A stretch of DNA of 64,000 nt from NCBI RefSeq assembly GCF_000012365.1, contig NC_007650.1, positions 620,001-684,000 of the forward strand. The letters run 5' to 3'. The position numbers and the translations under genes were made by a program. The notes under the pieces were generated by a model that was not told the origin of the DNA, made no database searches, and saw nothing but the letters and a program-made list of their open reading frames with translations. Shown one piece after another: positions 37,837 to 45,744 of the stretch (the first letter of the stretch is position 1; each line of letters opens with the position of its first letter). Source of the stretch: Burkholderia thailandensis E264 (GTDB lineage: Bacteria > Pseudomonadota > Gammaproteobacteria > Burkholderiales > Burkholderiaceae).

Positions 37837-37896
37837 TCGCCGAGGCGGGTGCGGGATGCTCGATGCCGGATGGTTCGCGCGCCCGCATCGGCAAAC

Positions 37897-38664
37897 TCAG
37901 TGCCGATCGCTGCGCCATCGGCCGGGCGCGAGGCCGAACCGTTTCGTGAACGCGTGCGTGAACGCGCTCTGATCGGCGAAGCCGACTTCGCTCGCGATGT
38001 CGGCCAGCGAATGTTGCGGGTTCCCCAGCAATACGACGGCGGCGTCGAGCCGCAACCGCTGCAGATAGCGATGCGGCGTTTCGCCGAACGCTTCGCAGAA
38101 AAGCTGGTGGAAGCGGCGCATGCCGAAGCCGCAGTGCGCGGCGAGATCGGCGATGCGCAGCGGCTGCGCGAGATGCGCGCGCAGCCAGCGATCGATTCGC
38201 GCGAAGTCCAGCCCGGCGGCGGACTGCGCCGGCGCGCCGCCCAGCTCGCCGACGAGCGCGTCGCACAGCCGCGCGGCCGCTTGCCAGTGCAGGCGACGGG
38301 CCGATGCGGCGTCGGCATGCGGCCCGCGCGCGATACGCGACGCGAGTTCGCCGACGAGCATCGTGAGGCCCGGGTCGATCGACATCGTTTTGGCGCGCTC
38401 GAACAGCCGCTCGGGGACCGCGAGCGAGCCGGGCGGCAAGTCGAGCACCAGTTGGCTGTTGTCGGCGAGCCCCGCGTAATCGTGCCGCGAGCCGGCCGGA
38501 ATCAGCCACGCGGCGCGGCGGTCGATCCGTTCGTCGACGCCGTCGACCGTCATCGTCATCGCGCCGTCGACACCGAGCACGATCTGATGGAAATCGTGCA
38601 CGTCCGACTCCCGCACGACGCCGTAACGGCGCAGCGACAGGGTGGGCGAAGCGAGGCGGGTCAT
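37897..38664 (-). CDS. AraC family regulator with cupin sensor domain
   Basis: Transcription regulator of 255 residues. The N-terminal cupin-like ligand domain (about 1-100, with WLIPAGSRHDYAG) is followed by a C-terminal double helix-turn-helix (about 155-250): LRIADLAAHCGFGMRRFHQLF and LADIASEVGFADQSAFTHAFTKRFGLAPG, which is the AraC/XylS signature. It converges on bceK and lies 48 bases from the end of the FKBP gene on the same strand. Its target is unknown; the exopolysaccharide locus is only a positional candidate. Confidence 0.9.
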   Translation of the reverse strand: MTRLASPTLSLRRYGVVRESDVHDFHQIVLGVDGAMTMTVDGVDERIDRRAAWLIPAGSRHDYAGLADNSQLVLDLPPGSLAVPERLFERAKTMSIDPGLTMLVGELASRIARGPHADAASARRLHWQAAARLCDALVGELGGAPAQSAAGLDFARIDRWLRAHLAQPLRIADLAAHCGFGMRRFHQLFCEAFGETPHRYLQRLRLDAAVVLLGNPQHSLADIASEVGFADQSAFTHAFTKRFGLAPGRWRSDRH

Positions 38665-38712
38665 GATCGGACTAGACGGCCGGCGAACGCGGGCGACCGG
38701 GCGACGCCGGCG

Positions 38713-39054
38713 TCAGACGTCGAGCAGTTCGACTTCGAACACGAGCGTCGCGTTGGGCGGAATCACGCCGCCCGCGCCGCGCGCGCCGTAGCCGAGTTGC
38801 GGCGGGATCGTCAGACGGCGCACGCCGCCCACCTTCATCCCTTGCACGCCTTCGTCCCAGCCCTTGATGACCATGCCGCCGCCGAGCACGAACGCGAACG
38901 GATCGTTGCGATCCTTGCTTGAATCGAACTTCTGGCCGTCGGTGAGCCAGCCCGTGTAGTGCACGCTCACCGTCTGGCCCGCGCGCGCCTCGGCGCCCGT
39001 GCCTTCGGTCAGGTCTTCGTATTTGAGGCCCGATTCGGTGGTGACGACTGCCAT
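38713..39054 (-). CDS. FKBP-type peptidyl-prolyl cis-trans isomerase (Mip-like, single domain)
   Basis: A 113-residue single-domain FKBP that accelerates cis-trans isomerisation of proline peptide bonds. The active-site residues of the family are visible: [35 protein letters not shown], and [25 protein letters not shown]. It has no signal peptide. The start ATG follows aggag. From memory, this corresponds to the B. pseudomallei Mip-like protein BPSS1823, which has rapamycin-sensitive activity and affects virulence; its place right after the bce locus agrees with that. Confidence 0.95.
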   Translation of the reverse strand: MAVVTTESGLKYEDLTEGTGAEARAGQTVSVHYTGWLTDGQKFDSSKDRNDPFAFVLGGGMVIKGWDEGVQGMKVGGVRRLTIPPQLGYGARGAGGVIPPNATLVFEVELLDV

Positions 39055-39536
39055 GAAATGCTCCTGAAGGGTCGAAATGATCCGCTATTGTAGGGGAGCC
39101 GCGCGATCTCGACCGGATTTCCCGGCGCGCCGGTTTCGCGGCGTTTCGCGATGCGGCGGAAAAACGCCCGCTTAATGACGTTTGCAAGACGGGCGATGAT
39201 TCGCGCGATCGCGCCGAAACGCCCGTCGCACGGGGCTTTCGGGCTTGCCGTCCGACGCTTGCCGCGCGCCCCGCGTTTGGAAGGCCGCCACTAACTCACG
39301 CCTTGCTTATCCACCGCTCGCCGCCATATTGTTACAGTTGTCAATGTAAAAATCGGCGGCCCGATGACGGGCGCGAGCGCGTGCCGTGACCTTCGGCGCG
39401 CGATACCCGGGCGAGCGCTTCGGTGCCGGAACGGCAGAGCGCATGAACCCTGATCGGCGTGCGCGCAGCCGCCCGTCCGATTGCCGCGCATCGCTCGCGC
39501 CCGCGTTGCCCGCGGCCGCCCAGAAAGGAGACATCG
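39055..39536. other. intergenic between divergent FKBP and hydrolase genes
   Basis: 482 bases without a credible gene. It must contain the FKBP promoter (left) and the hydrolase promoter (right). The one notable element is the TTACA/TGTAA inverted repeat listed separately. Confidence 0.4.
39332..39349. promoter_or_regulatory. TTACA-N8-TGTAA inverted repeat, possible repressor site
   Basis: An 18-base interrupted palindrome (TTACA gttgtcaa TGTAA) about 190 bases upstream of the metal-dependent hydrolase start, in a less GC-rich patch. Hydrolases of this family are often next to TetR-type regulators that use operators of this size, but no such regulator is in the window. Tentative. Confidence 0.3.
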
Positions 39537-40445
39537 ATGAATCAACCCGCGAAGTCGACGGACCCGGTGTTCGTCATGCCCGTGCGCCGCGATCTGCGCT
39601 TCGATCTGCCGGTCGAGCGCGCGACGAATTGGCACGGACAGGGCTCGCAAGTCTCGCACTTCTTCAACGCGCTGTCGCTGCTGTTTCCGGCGGGCGAGCG
39701 CTTTTTCATGGATTCGGTGCGCAACTATCGCGACCGGATCGACGATCCCGTGCTGAAGAAGCAGGTGCTCGGCTTCATCGGCCAGGAGGCGATGCACACG
39801 CGTGAGCACGTCGAGTACAACGAACTGATGCATGCGAACCGGCTGCCGGCGCGTACGGTCGACAGGCGCGTCTGGAAAGTGACGGGCTGGATGAAGAAGG
39901 TGCTGCCGCATTCGGTGCAGCTCGCGCATACGGTCGCGGCCGAGCACTATACGGCGATGTTGGCCAACTGGCTGTTGACCGATCCCGCCGCGCTCGCCGG
40001 CTCGCACGAAGGCTATCAGCAGATGTGGCTGTGGCACGCGCTCGAGGAAACCGAGCACAAGGCGGTGTCGTTCGACGTCTGGAACACGGTGATGAAGCCG
40101 GGGCCGAAGCGCTATCTGATTCGCATCGGTGTGTACTTGCTGACGACGTTGACGTTCTGGCCGAACGTGTTCCTGATCCATTCGCAACTGATCCGGTGGG
40201 ACCGCACGTCGGACAAGAGCGTGCGCGGCCTCTGGCGCGTGGTCAGCCTGCTGTACGGCCCGCGCCATGGCATGTTTCCGACGATCGCGCGCGAGTGGCT
40301 GAGCTTCTTCAGACCGAGCTTTCATCCGTGGGACTACGACAATCGGCACCATCTCGCGCGCGTCGACGCCATTGTCGAGGCGACGCAGGCGCGCGAAGCG
40401 CGGAAGCTGGCAGCCATCGGTTTCGACGGCGCGAAGCCGGCGTGA
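39537..40445 (+). CDS. metal-dependent hydrolase (PF10118 type, diiron-like)
   Basis: A 302-residue protein of the predicted metal-dependent hydrolase family PF10118. Repeated Glu/His motifs suggest a ferritin-like diiron site: FIGQEAMHTREHVEYN, VAAEHYTAML, and WHALEETEHKAVSFDVW. Hydrophobic segments around residues 200-220 suggest membrane association. ATG 39537 follows aaaggag. It is a single gene, divergent from the FKBP gene. Substrate unknown; fatty-acid or hydrocarbon oxidation is speculative. Confidence 0.85.
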   Translation: MNQPAKSTDPVFVMPVRRDLRFDLPVERATNWHGQGSQVSHFFNALSLLFPAGERFFMDSVRNYRDRIDDPVLKKQVLGFIGQEAMHTREHVEYNELMHANRLPARTVDRRVWKVTGWMKKVLPHSVQLAHTVAAEHYTAMLANWLLTDPAALAGSHEGYQQMWLWHALEETEHKAVSFDVWNTVMKPGPKRYLIRIGVYLLTTLTFWPNVFLIHSQLIRWDRTSDKSVRGLWRVVSLLYGPRHGMFPTIAREWLSFFRPSFHPWDYDNRHHLARVDAIVEATQAREARKLAAIGFDGAKPA

Positions 40446-40968
40446 ATAGGGGCGGCGGGCAACGGTGCTCGCGCCTCGGTTTCGCGATGTCCGGGTCTCG
40501 CCGGCCTGCTCCCCGTCCGTCCGTTTCCTGCCCGGCCGCTTTGGCCCGTCTCCGGCGCGCCCGGCGCGCCCAGGGCGCCCGGGGACGGGAAAATTCTTCC
40601 ACGCATCCCCGCTGTTTTCTGCCTCGTGGGCACATGCCTGTGCTTGGCTGACCCGCGCGTCGCTTTTCCCGCGCGCGCCGAGTGACGAGGCGGGCGATTC
40701 GCCGTTGGCACGCGTGCATGGAAAGGGCGGCAGCGCGATCGCGCGACGGACGGCTGGAGTCGCCGCAGGACGAGCGTTCAGAGACGGGCTGCCATCCACG
40801 CGGCGGCCGGCGATAGCCCGGGCCGCAGCCCCCAAGCGACAGCACATTCCTCTCCGGCCCCATCAAATCGATCCCAATCCGCAGCTTATTCGGGTCCGCC
40901 ATCATTTTCTTGCAAAGATCCCGAAATGGACTAATCTTGTTATTGAATTCATTTCGAGACTAACCGCC
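40446..40968. other. intergenic, no credible gene
   Basis: 523 bases between the hydrolase and the antitoxin gene. The frames that cross it are Pro/Arg-rich and lack domains. The final 60 bases are AT-rich and carry the toxin-antitoxin promoter and the inverted repeat described separately. Confidence 0.4.
40922..40956. promoter_or_regulatory. inverted repeat upstream of toxin-antitoxin operon
   Basis: Arms CGAAATG (40922-40928) and CATTTCG (40950-40956) separated by 21 bases, ending 12 bases before the antitoxin start. Its position over the presumed promoter and the DNA-binding nature of Xre-type antitoxins make an autoregulatory operator likely. Confidence 0.5.
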
Positions 40969-41388
40969 ATGTCCCGTCCCGCCCTGAAGCCGTTTCCGAA
41001 TCCGCCGGAGGCGACCGTCGAGCAAATGTCGGCGGCCGGCCTGCGCGCGTTCTTCAATATCGCGCGCGACTGGAATCTTTCGACCGACGAGCAACTCGTC
41101 CTGCTGGGCTCGCCCGGCCGTTCGACGTTCTTCAAATGGAAGGCGTCGCCGCAAACCGCGCGCCTCACGCACGATACGCTCGAGCGCCTGTCGCTCGTGC
41201 TCGGCATTTACAAGGCGCTGCAGATCCTGCTGCCGCAGCCCGCGGCGGCGGACGCGTGGGTCAAGCGGCCGAACGACGCCGCGCCGTTCAACGGCAGGCG
41301 CGCGCTCGACCGGATGCTCGCGGGAAACGTCAGCGATCTCGTCGCGGTGCGGCAATATCTCGACGCGGCGCGAGGCGGATGGGCGTGA
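40969..41388 (+). CDS. Xre/MbcA/ParS-type antitoxin (DUF2384)
   Basis: A 139-residue antitoxin of the Xre-RES class. An N-terminal Xre-like helix-turn-helix region (about 20-75, with LVLLGSPGRSTFFKWKASP) is followed by the DUF2384 toxin-binding domain (about 80-135), ending in the characteristic ALDRMLAGNVSDLVAVRQYLDAARGGWA. It neutralises the RES toxin downstream and probably represses the operon. It overlaps the toxin gene by 10 bases. Confidence 0.9.
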   Translation: MSRPALKPFPNPPEATVEQMSAAGLRAFFNIARDWNLSTDEQLVLLGSPGRSTFFKWKASPQTARLTHDTLERLSLVLGIYKALQILLPQPAAADAWVKRPNDAAPFNGRRALDRMLAGNVSDLVAVRQYLDAARGGWA

Positions 41389-42086
41389 TTTCTTCGGAAC
41401 GGCAGACGAACTGGCCCACTGCGGCGCTCGACTGGACGCCCGCCTACCGCGTGATTCCCACGCGCTTTCCCGCGATCAACCTGTTCGACCGCGTCGCGTC
41501 GGCCGAGGATTTCGACGCGCTTTACGCGCTCGAGGCGCTGACCAACGATCGCGTGCGGGCCGAGGTCGGCCTGCTCGATCTCGTGCCGCCTCAGGAGCGG
41601 CGCTTCGGGCCCGGTTACGGGCCGATCATGGCGGCGTTCACGCACCTGAATCCGAACGGCAGCCGTTTCTCGGACGGCCGCTACGGCGTGTTCTATTGCG
41701 CCCGCGCGCGCAACACGGCGATCGCGGAGACGCGCTATCACACGTCGCTGTTCCTCGCCGCGACGAAGGAGCCGCCGATGCGCCAGCAGATGCGTCTCTA
41801 CACGGTGGCCGCGCAAGGCGAGGTCGCCGACGTGCGCACGTGGCGCGAGCGCGATCCGGCGCTCCTCGATCTCGTCGACTACGCGGCCGGCCAGGCGTTG
41901 GGCCGGGCGGTGCGTGACGCGGGCGGCGCGGGCATCGCGTATCCGTCGGTGCGGGACCCGGGCGGCGAATGTCTCGCCGCGTTCCGCACGACGTTGCTGC
42001 ACGATTGCCGCCACGCCGCCTATCTCGAATACAACTGGAACGGCGCGGCGGTCGATGCGGTGTTCGAGCTGAATCAGGTCGGCTGA
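41379..42086 (+). CDS. RES-domain toxin
   Basis: A 235-residue RES toxin, a family that destroys cellular NAD+. The three residues that name the family are visible: Arg in AYRVIPTRF near residue 24, Glu in AIAETRYHTSLF near 110, and Ser in IAYPSVRDPGGE near 190. ATG 41379 lies inside the antitoxin 3' end (10-base overlap); GTG 41385 is an alternative. The pair is intact, so it is probably an active type II toxin-antitoxin module. Confidence 0.9.
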   Translation: MGVISSERQTNWPTAALDWTPAYRVIPTRFPAINLFDRVASAEDFDALYALEALTNDRVRAEVGLLDLVPPQERRFGPGYGPIMAAFTHLNPNGSRFSDGRYGVFYCARARNTAIAETRYHTSLFLAATKEPPMRQQMRLYTVAAQGEVADVRTWRERDPALLDLVDYAAGQALGRAVRDAGGAGIAYPSVRDPGGECLAAFRTTLLHDCRHAAYLEYNWNGAAVDAVFELNQVG

Positions 42087-42103
42087 GCCAGCGGCCGGCG
42101 CTC

Positions 42104-42166
42104 GGCATCGCGGCATCGCGGCATCCCGGCGTCTCGGCGTCTCGGCGTCTCGGCGTCTCGGCGTCG
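42104..42166. repeat. 8-bp tandem array, two unit variants
   Basis: About 7.9 tandem octamers directly after the toxin gene: ggcatcgc twice, ggcatccc once, ggcgtctc four times, then a partial ggcgtcg. The change from one unit to the other part-way suggests amplification of a mutated copy. It lies between the convergent toxin and phosphatase genes. Confidence 0.9.
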
Positions 42167-42216
42167 TTGCGCTATCGCGTCGCGACCTCGGGCGCCGGCT
42201 CCATCGCCGCCTCGCA

Positions 42217-42951
42217 TCATGGCAGCGGCACGTCGGCCGCGCCCTGGTGACGCGCGGCCGCGACCGACATCGACCAGCTTTCCCCGCTCTTCGCATCGAG
42301 CATCGTGAGCCGGCCCGACGGATCGAACGCGCCCGTGTCGACGAACGTCTGCGCGCCGATGCGCATGACGTCGTGCATCGGCGTATGGCCGCAGTAAGTG
42401 GTCGACAACCCGATCTGCCGCGCGGCCGGATCGGTGCGCCCGTACGCAAGCTCGCGGCCCCAGAGCAGCCGCGTGATCACGTCGGGTGCGTAATCGCCGC
42501 GGTCGAGATCGGCGTCGCTGCCGAAGAATTCCGCGTGCAGCACGTTGAAGCGCTCGTCGCCTTCGCCGACGACGCGCACGAGCGGCAGCTCGCGCAGCCG
42601 CCGCGCATGGCGCTCGAGCGTCTCGGTGGGCAGATCGGCCGCCCAGTCGCCGCCGATGCGCTGCCACACGCTCATCGGCAGCCTGCCGTCCGCGACCGAG
42701 CACAGTACGTCTTCGTGATTGCCGAGCACGCAGTGAAACCACGGGCGCTCGAGCAGCGCGAGCGCCGCTTCCGACTGCGTGCCGCGGTCGACGAGGTCGC
42801 CCACCGAGAACAGCCGGTCGCACGCCGGATCGAAGCGCACGGTGTGCAGCAGCATGCGCAGCGGATCGACGCAGCCGTGCAGATCGCCGACGACGAAATC
42901 GCGGCCGGCATGGTTCGCGGGATGGCGACGGATCAGGGGAGCGGTGTCCAT
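42217..42951 (-). CDS. metallophosphoesterase, PrpA/PrpB-like
   Basis: Calcineurin-type phosphatase of 244 residues, close to the bacterial serine/threonine phosphatases PrpA/PrpB and phage lambda PP. Metal-ligand motifs in order: VVGDLHGCVDPL (residue 22 on), SVGDLVDRGTQSE (about 50), VLGNHEDVL (about 77) and a C-terminal STTYCGHTPMHDVM (about 175). It is a single gene, convergent with the toxin gene. Physiological substrate unknown. Confidence 0.9.
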   Translation of the reverse strand: MDTAPLIRRHPANHAGRDFVVGDLHGCVDPLRMLLHTVRFDPACDRLFSVGDLVDRGTQSEAALALLERPWFHCVLGNHEDVLCSVADGRLPMSVWQRIGGDWAADLPTETLERHARRLRELPLVRVVGEGDERFNVLHAEFFGSDADLDRGDYAPDVITRLLWGRELAYGRTDPAARQIGLSTTYCGHTPMHDVMRIGAQTFVDTGAFDPSGRLTMLDAKSGESWSMSVAAARHQGAADVPLP

Positions 42952-43072
42952 TCGCCCATCTTAGGACACAGCCGCGCTTGGCGCAGCGGGAGAACATGGC
43001 GATAATCGCTGCGACGCGTCGCAGCAGCGGCGCGATCTTTCACCCGACTTTCGATCGTATCGACGCGCAACC

Positions 43073-43726
43073 ATGACGTTCTATCCGCAACTGCTGCGCA
43101 ATCGCCCGCGCATGGTGATCGCGGCCGCCGCCGGCGTCGCGTTCGGCCTGCTGTTCCCGTATCCGCTGCGGCCGTTCGCGCGCGTATTGATCGGCTGGGA
43201 TTGCACGATCTGGCTGTATCTCGTGCTGATGTGGGTGAGGATGGTGCGAGCGCATCATCACAAGGTGCGCGAGATCGCGATGCGCGAAGACGAGAACGCG
43301 ACGATCGTGCTGACCATCATCTGTTTTGCAACGGTCGCGAGCATCGCGGCGATCGTGCTCGAACTCGTCAGCGCGAAGAGCGTGGGGTTCCGCTCCGGCC
43401 TCGGCCATTACGCGGTGACGGGCGCGACGATGTTCGGCGCGTGGTTCCTGATTCCGACGATCTTCACGCTGCACTATGCGCGGCTCTACTATCTCTCGCC
43501 GAAGGAAGCGCGCGCCATGGCATTTCCCGATCGCGAACTCGAGCCCGATTATTGGGATTTCCTGTACTTCTCGTTCACGATCGCGGTTGCGTCGCAGACG
43601 TCCGACGTTTCGCTGCGCGGACGATCGATTCGGCGCGCGGCGCTCGCACAGTCGATCCTGTCGTTCTATTTCAACATGGCCGTGCTGGGGCTGTCGGTCA
43701 ACGTCGCGGCCGGCCTTCTGGGCTGA
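43073..43726 (+). CDS. DUF1345 family membrane protein
   Basis: Inner-membrane protein of 217 residues with about five hydrophobic segments. DUF1345 is recognised from the conserved end region [54 protein letters not shown]. The TSDV segment resembles a potassium-channel-like pore region, and the family may be channel-related, but its function is not known. It is a single gene, divergent from the phosphatase gene. Confidence 0.88.
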   Translation: MTFYPQLLRNRPRMVIAAAAGVAFGLLFPYPLRPFARVLIGWDCTIWLYLVLMWVRMVRAHHHKVREIAMREDENATIVLTIICFATVASIAAIVLELVSAKSVGFRSGLGHYAVTGATMFGAWFLIPTIFTLHYARLYYLSPKEARAMAFPDRELEPDYWDFLYFSFTIAVASQTSDVSLRGRSIRRAALAQSILSFYFNMAVLGLSVNVAAGLLG

Positions 43727-43891
43727 GCTCGAATGCGCGGATGTTGCATGCCGCGTTAGCCGCCGTCCGCGCACGGGCGGAGCGAGCCGGCGCGCGTGGG
43801 CCGAGGCGAGCCCGGATCGCCATCGTCCATATGCAGCCATTTCATTGCGTTTCACGGGTGCGCTGCCTAATATGCGGTCAGGAGGCTGCAT

Positions 43892-44353
43892 ATGAACATG
43901 TCGACCGATCGTATCGAAAGGCGAATCGTGCTGCATGCGCCGCGCTCGCGGGTCTGGCGCGCACTGACGAACGCCGATGAATTCGGCGCGTGGTTTCGCG
44001 TCGATCTGGCCGGTCAGGCGTTCGAAGCGGGGCGGCGCGTCGAAGGCCGCATCACATACCCCGGCTACGAGCATCTGGTGTTGCAGATGAGGATCGAGCG
44101 GATCGAGCCGGAACATCATTTCTCGTATCGCTGGCATCCCGCCGCGGTCGATCCGGCCGTCGACTACTCGCAAGAAGCGCCGACGCTCGTCGTGTTCGAG
44201 TTGGCCGACGCCGAAGGCGGCCCGTTGCTTACCGTTGTCGAGTCGGGCTTCGACGCGTTGCCGGTCGAGCGCCGCGCCGATGCATTCCGGATGAACAGCG
44301 GCGGCTGGGACGAGCAGATGACGAACATCGCCGCGCATGTCGACGCGCGCTGA
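43892..44353 (+). CDS. SRPBCC/AHSA1 family protein
   Basis: A 153-residue Activator-of-Hsp90-like (SRPBCC) protein: IERRIVLHAPRSRVWRALTNADEFGAWF at the N-terminus and GGWDEQMTNIAAHVDAR at the C-terminus are family hallmarks. It is the typical partner of the ArsR-type regulator encoded immediately downstream, whose gene overlaps it by 17 bases. Ligand unknown. Confidence 0.88.
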   Translation: MNMSTDRIERRIVLHAPRSRVWRALTNADEFGAWFRVDLAGQAFEAGRRVEGRITYPGYEHLVLQMRIERIEPEHHFSYRWHPAAVDPAVDYSQEAPTLVVFELADAEGGPLLTVVESGFDALPVERRADAFRMNSGGWDEQMTNIAAHVDAR

Positions 44354-44702
44354 CGGCCGGCCGCCGCGCGCACCGCTCAAGCGCGCGCAGTTGCGCGATT
44401 GCGCGTCGGTGTTCGCTGCGCTCGGCGACGAAACTCGCCTGCGAATCGTCACCGCGTTGTGCGCCGGCGCGGCGCTGTCGATCGCGCAGATCACCGCGGG
44501 CACCGACATCACGCGTCAGTCGGTCACGCAGCATCTGATGGTGCTCGCGCAAGCGGGGCTCGTGCGCGACGAGAAGGTCGGGCGCGAGCGGCTGTGGCGC
44601 TTCGATCCCGCGCGGATCGACGCCGCGCGCGCGGCGCTGGAGGCGATCGGGCGACAGTGGGATCAGGCGCTGCTGCGGCTCAAGCAAGCCGTCGAAGGAT
44701 GA
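44337..44702 (+). CDS. ArsR family transcriptional regulator
   Basis: A 121-residue winged-helix regulator: VFAALGDETRLRIVTALCAG then LSIAQITAGTDITRQSVTQHLMVLAQAGLVRDEKVGRERLWRFD, the classic ArsR-type helix-turn-helix and wing. There is no obvious CxC metal site, so it belongs to the non-metal group associated with SRPBCC proteins. The 17-base overlap indicates translational coupling with the SRPBCC gene. Confidence 0.9.
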   Translation: MSTRADGRPPRAPLKRAQLRDCASVFAALGDETRLRIVTALCAGAALSIAQITAGTDITRQSVTQHLMVLAQAGLVRDEKVGRERLWRFDPARIDAARAALEAIGRQWDQALLRLKQAVEG

Positions 44703-45744
44703 CGGCGGCGCGGCCGTGCCGCCTTCGGGCATGAATGGCCGGCTGCGCTGGCCGATATGACCGCTCAAATGAACAATCGTCGTCGAGCCAGCCATGCCGC
44801 TGAACCCGCGCGGACAGATCCGGAATTGCGACGAGTGGCCGCCCGAACGCGGTCCGGCATCGCGCGCATCCGTTTTTTCGGCATCGCGCATATCCGAATT
44901 CATGATCGCGCTGACATGCCGCAAAGGCGGCGTGCGGGTGCTGACGGGCCGGACATGCGAAGCGCCGCCGCGCGCCCATTTTGTCTATTGCCGCAACACG
45001 GGAATCTCGCCGCGTATCGCATCGTCCTTCGATTATTGGGTGGCGAAATCAAGTGTTTTCGATTGCATTGAGAGCGCAGCGGAAACGGCGGCGGTCAAAT
45101 CGGCGAATGCGCCAAGTTTGCATCGATATCCGTTAAGCCGGCGTTCGGCGCGACCGTGACGCAGCGCGACCTCGCCATTTATTCGTTGCAATACGCAGGC
45201 GCCGCGGGCAAATCAAGCGAAGTCCGCCGCACCCGCTTCGTGCGGTCAATTGATTTGGTTGCCTAAACTAATTGTGTGGCCAAAATCAATATCGCTAAGC
45301 ACTTAAGTATCCGCCTGCGCGCTTATTCTCCGATTGCGATGAAATGGCATGAACATATTCCGGAAGTGATCTAAGTAATTCCTCGGAGAATTTCATTTAG
45401 CCTATCAACCAATGAATGCGGCGACGAACGACACGCATTCGAGGCGACGCCGCGCCGTACGCATCACGCATGCCCGATGTGTGTCCGCGAGCGTTGCACG
45501 CTGGGCGCACGCGAATCCGTTACATGGGCGCATCGACGGCGCGTCGGCGAGCGATTCGAAAAAGAGCAGCCAGCAGTCTGAGAGAAAGCAGCAAGCAGTC
45601 AAACGACGAGGGGCCGGTAGTCGTTGACGAACGAACGTGCAGCGCGAACGCGCATGCCGTGCCGTTCGGCCGTCTGCCGGTGCGCAATGCCGCCTGAATC
45701 TCGAAGGTGCCCGTGAAGAGACATCGCAAAGAGGATTCAGTCAG
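44703..45744. other. long intergenic region upstream of biosynthetic operon
   Basis: About 1,040 bases without a credible gene. The right half (about 45170-45420) is clearly AT-enriched. Short open frames (up to 121 codons) have no recognisable domain and unusual composition. It must contain the promoter of the adenylation/halogenase operon; I looked for a 20-base lux-box-type palindrome and did not find a convincing one. One inverted repeat is listed separately. Confidence 0.5.
45250..45289. promoter_or_regulatory. interrupted inverted repeat upstream of halogenase operon
   Basis: Arms TTGATTTGG (45250-45258) and CCAAAATCAA (45280-45289, one extra A) flank a 21-base spacer in the AT-rich zone about 455 bases before the adenylation gene. 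It could be a regulator site or a transcript hairpin; the regulator is unknown. Confidence 0.35.

Noticed and set aside
44794..45159. 121-codon frame upstream of the halogenase operon
   Set aside because: No recognisable domain, no convincing ribosome binding site, composition unlike neighbours; could be revisited if transcripts are found.
45412..45697. two overlapping frames of 71 and 93 codons just before the adenylation gene
   Set aside because: Ser/Arg/Lys-rich with no domain; they probably lie within the operon leader.
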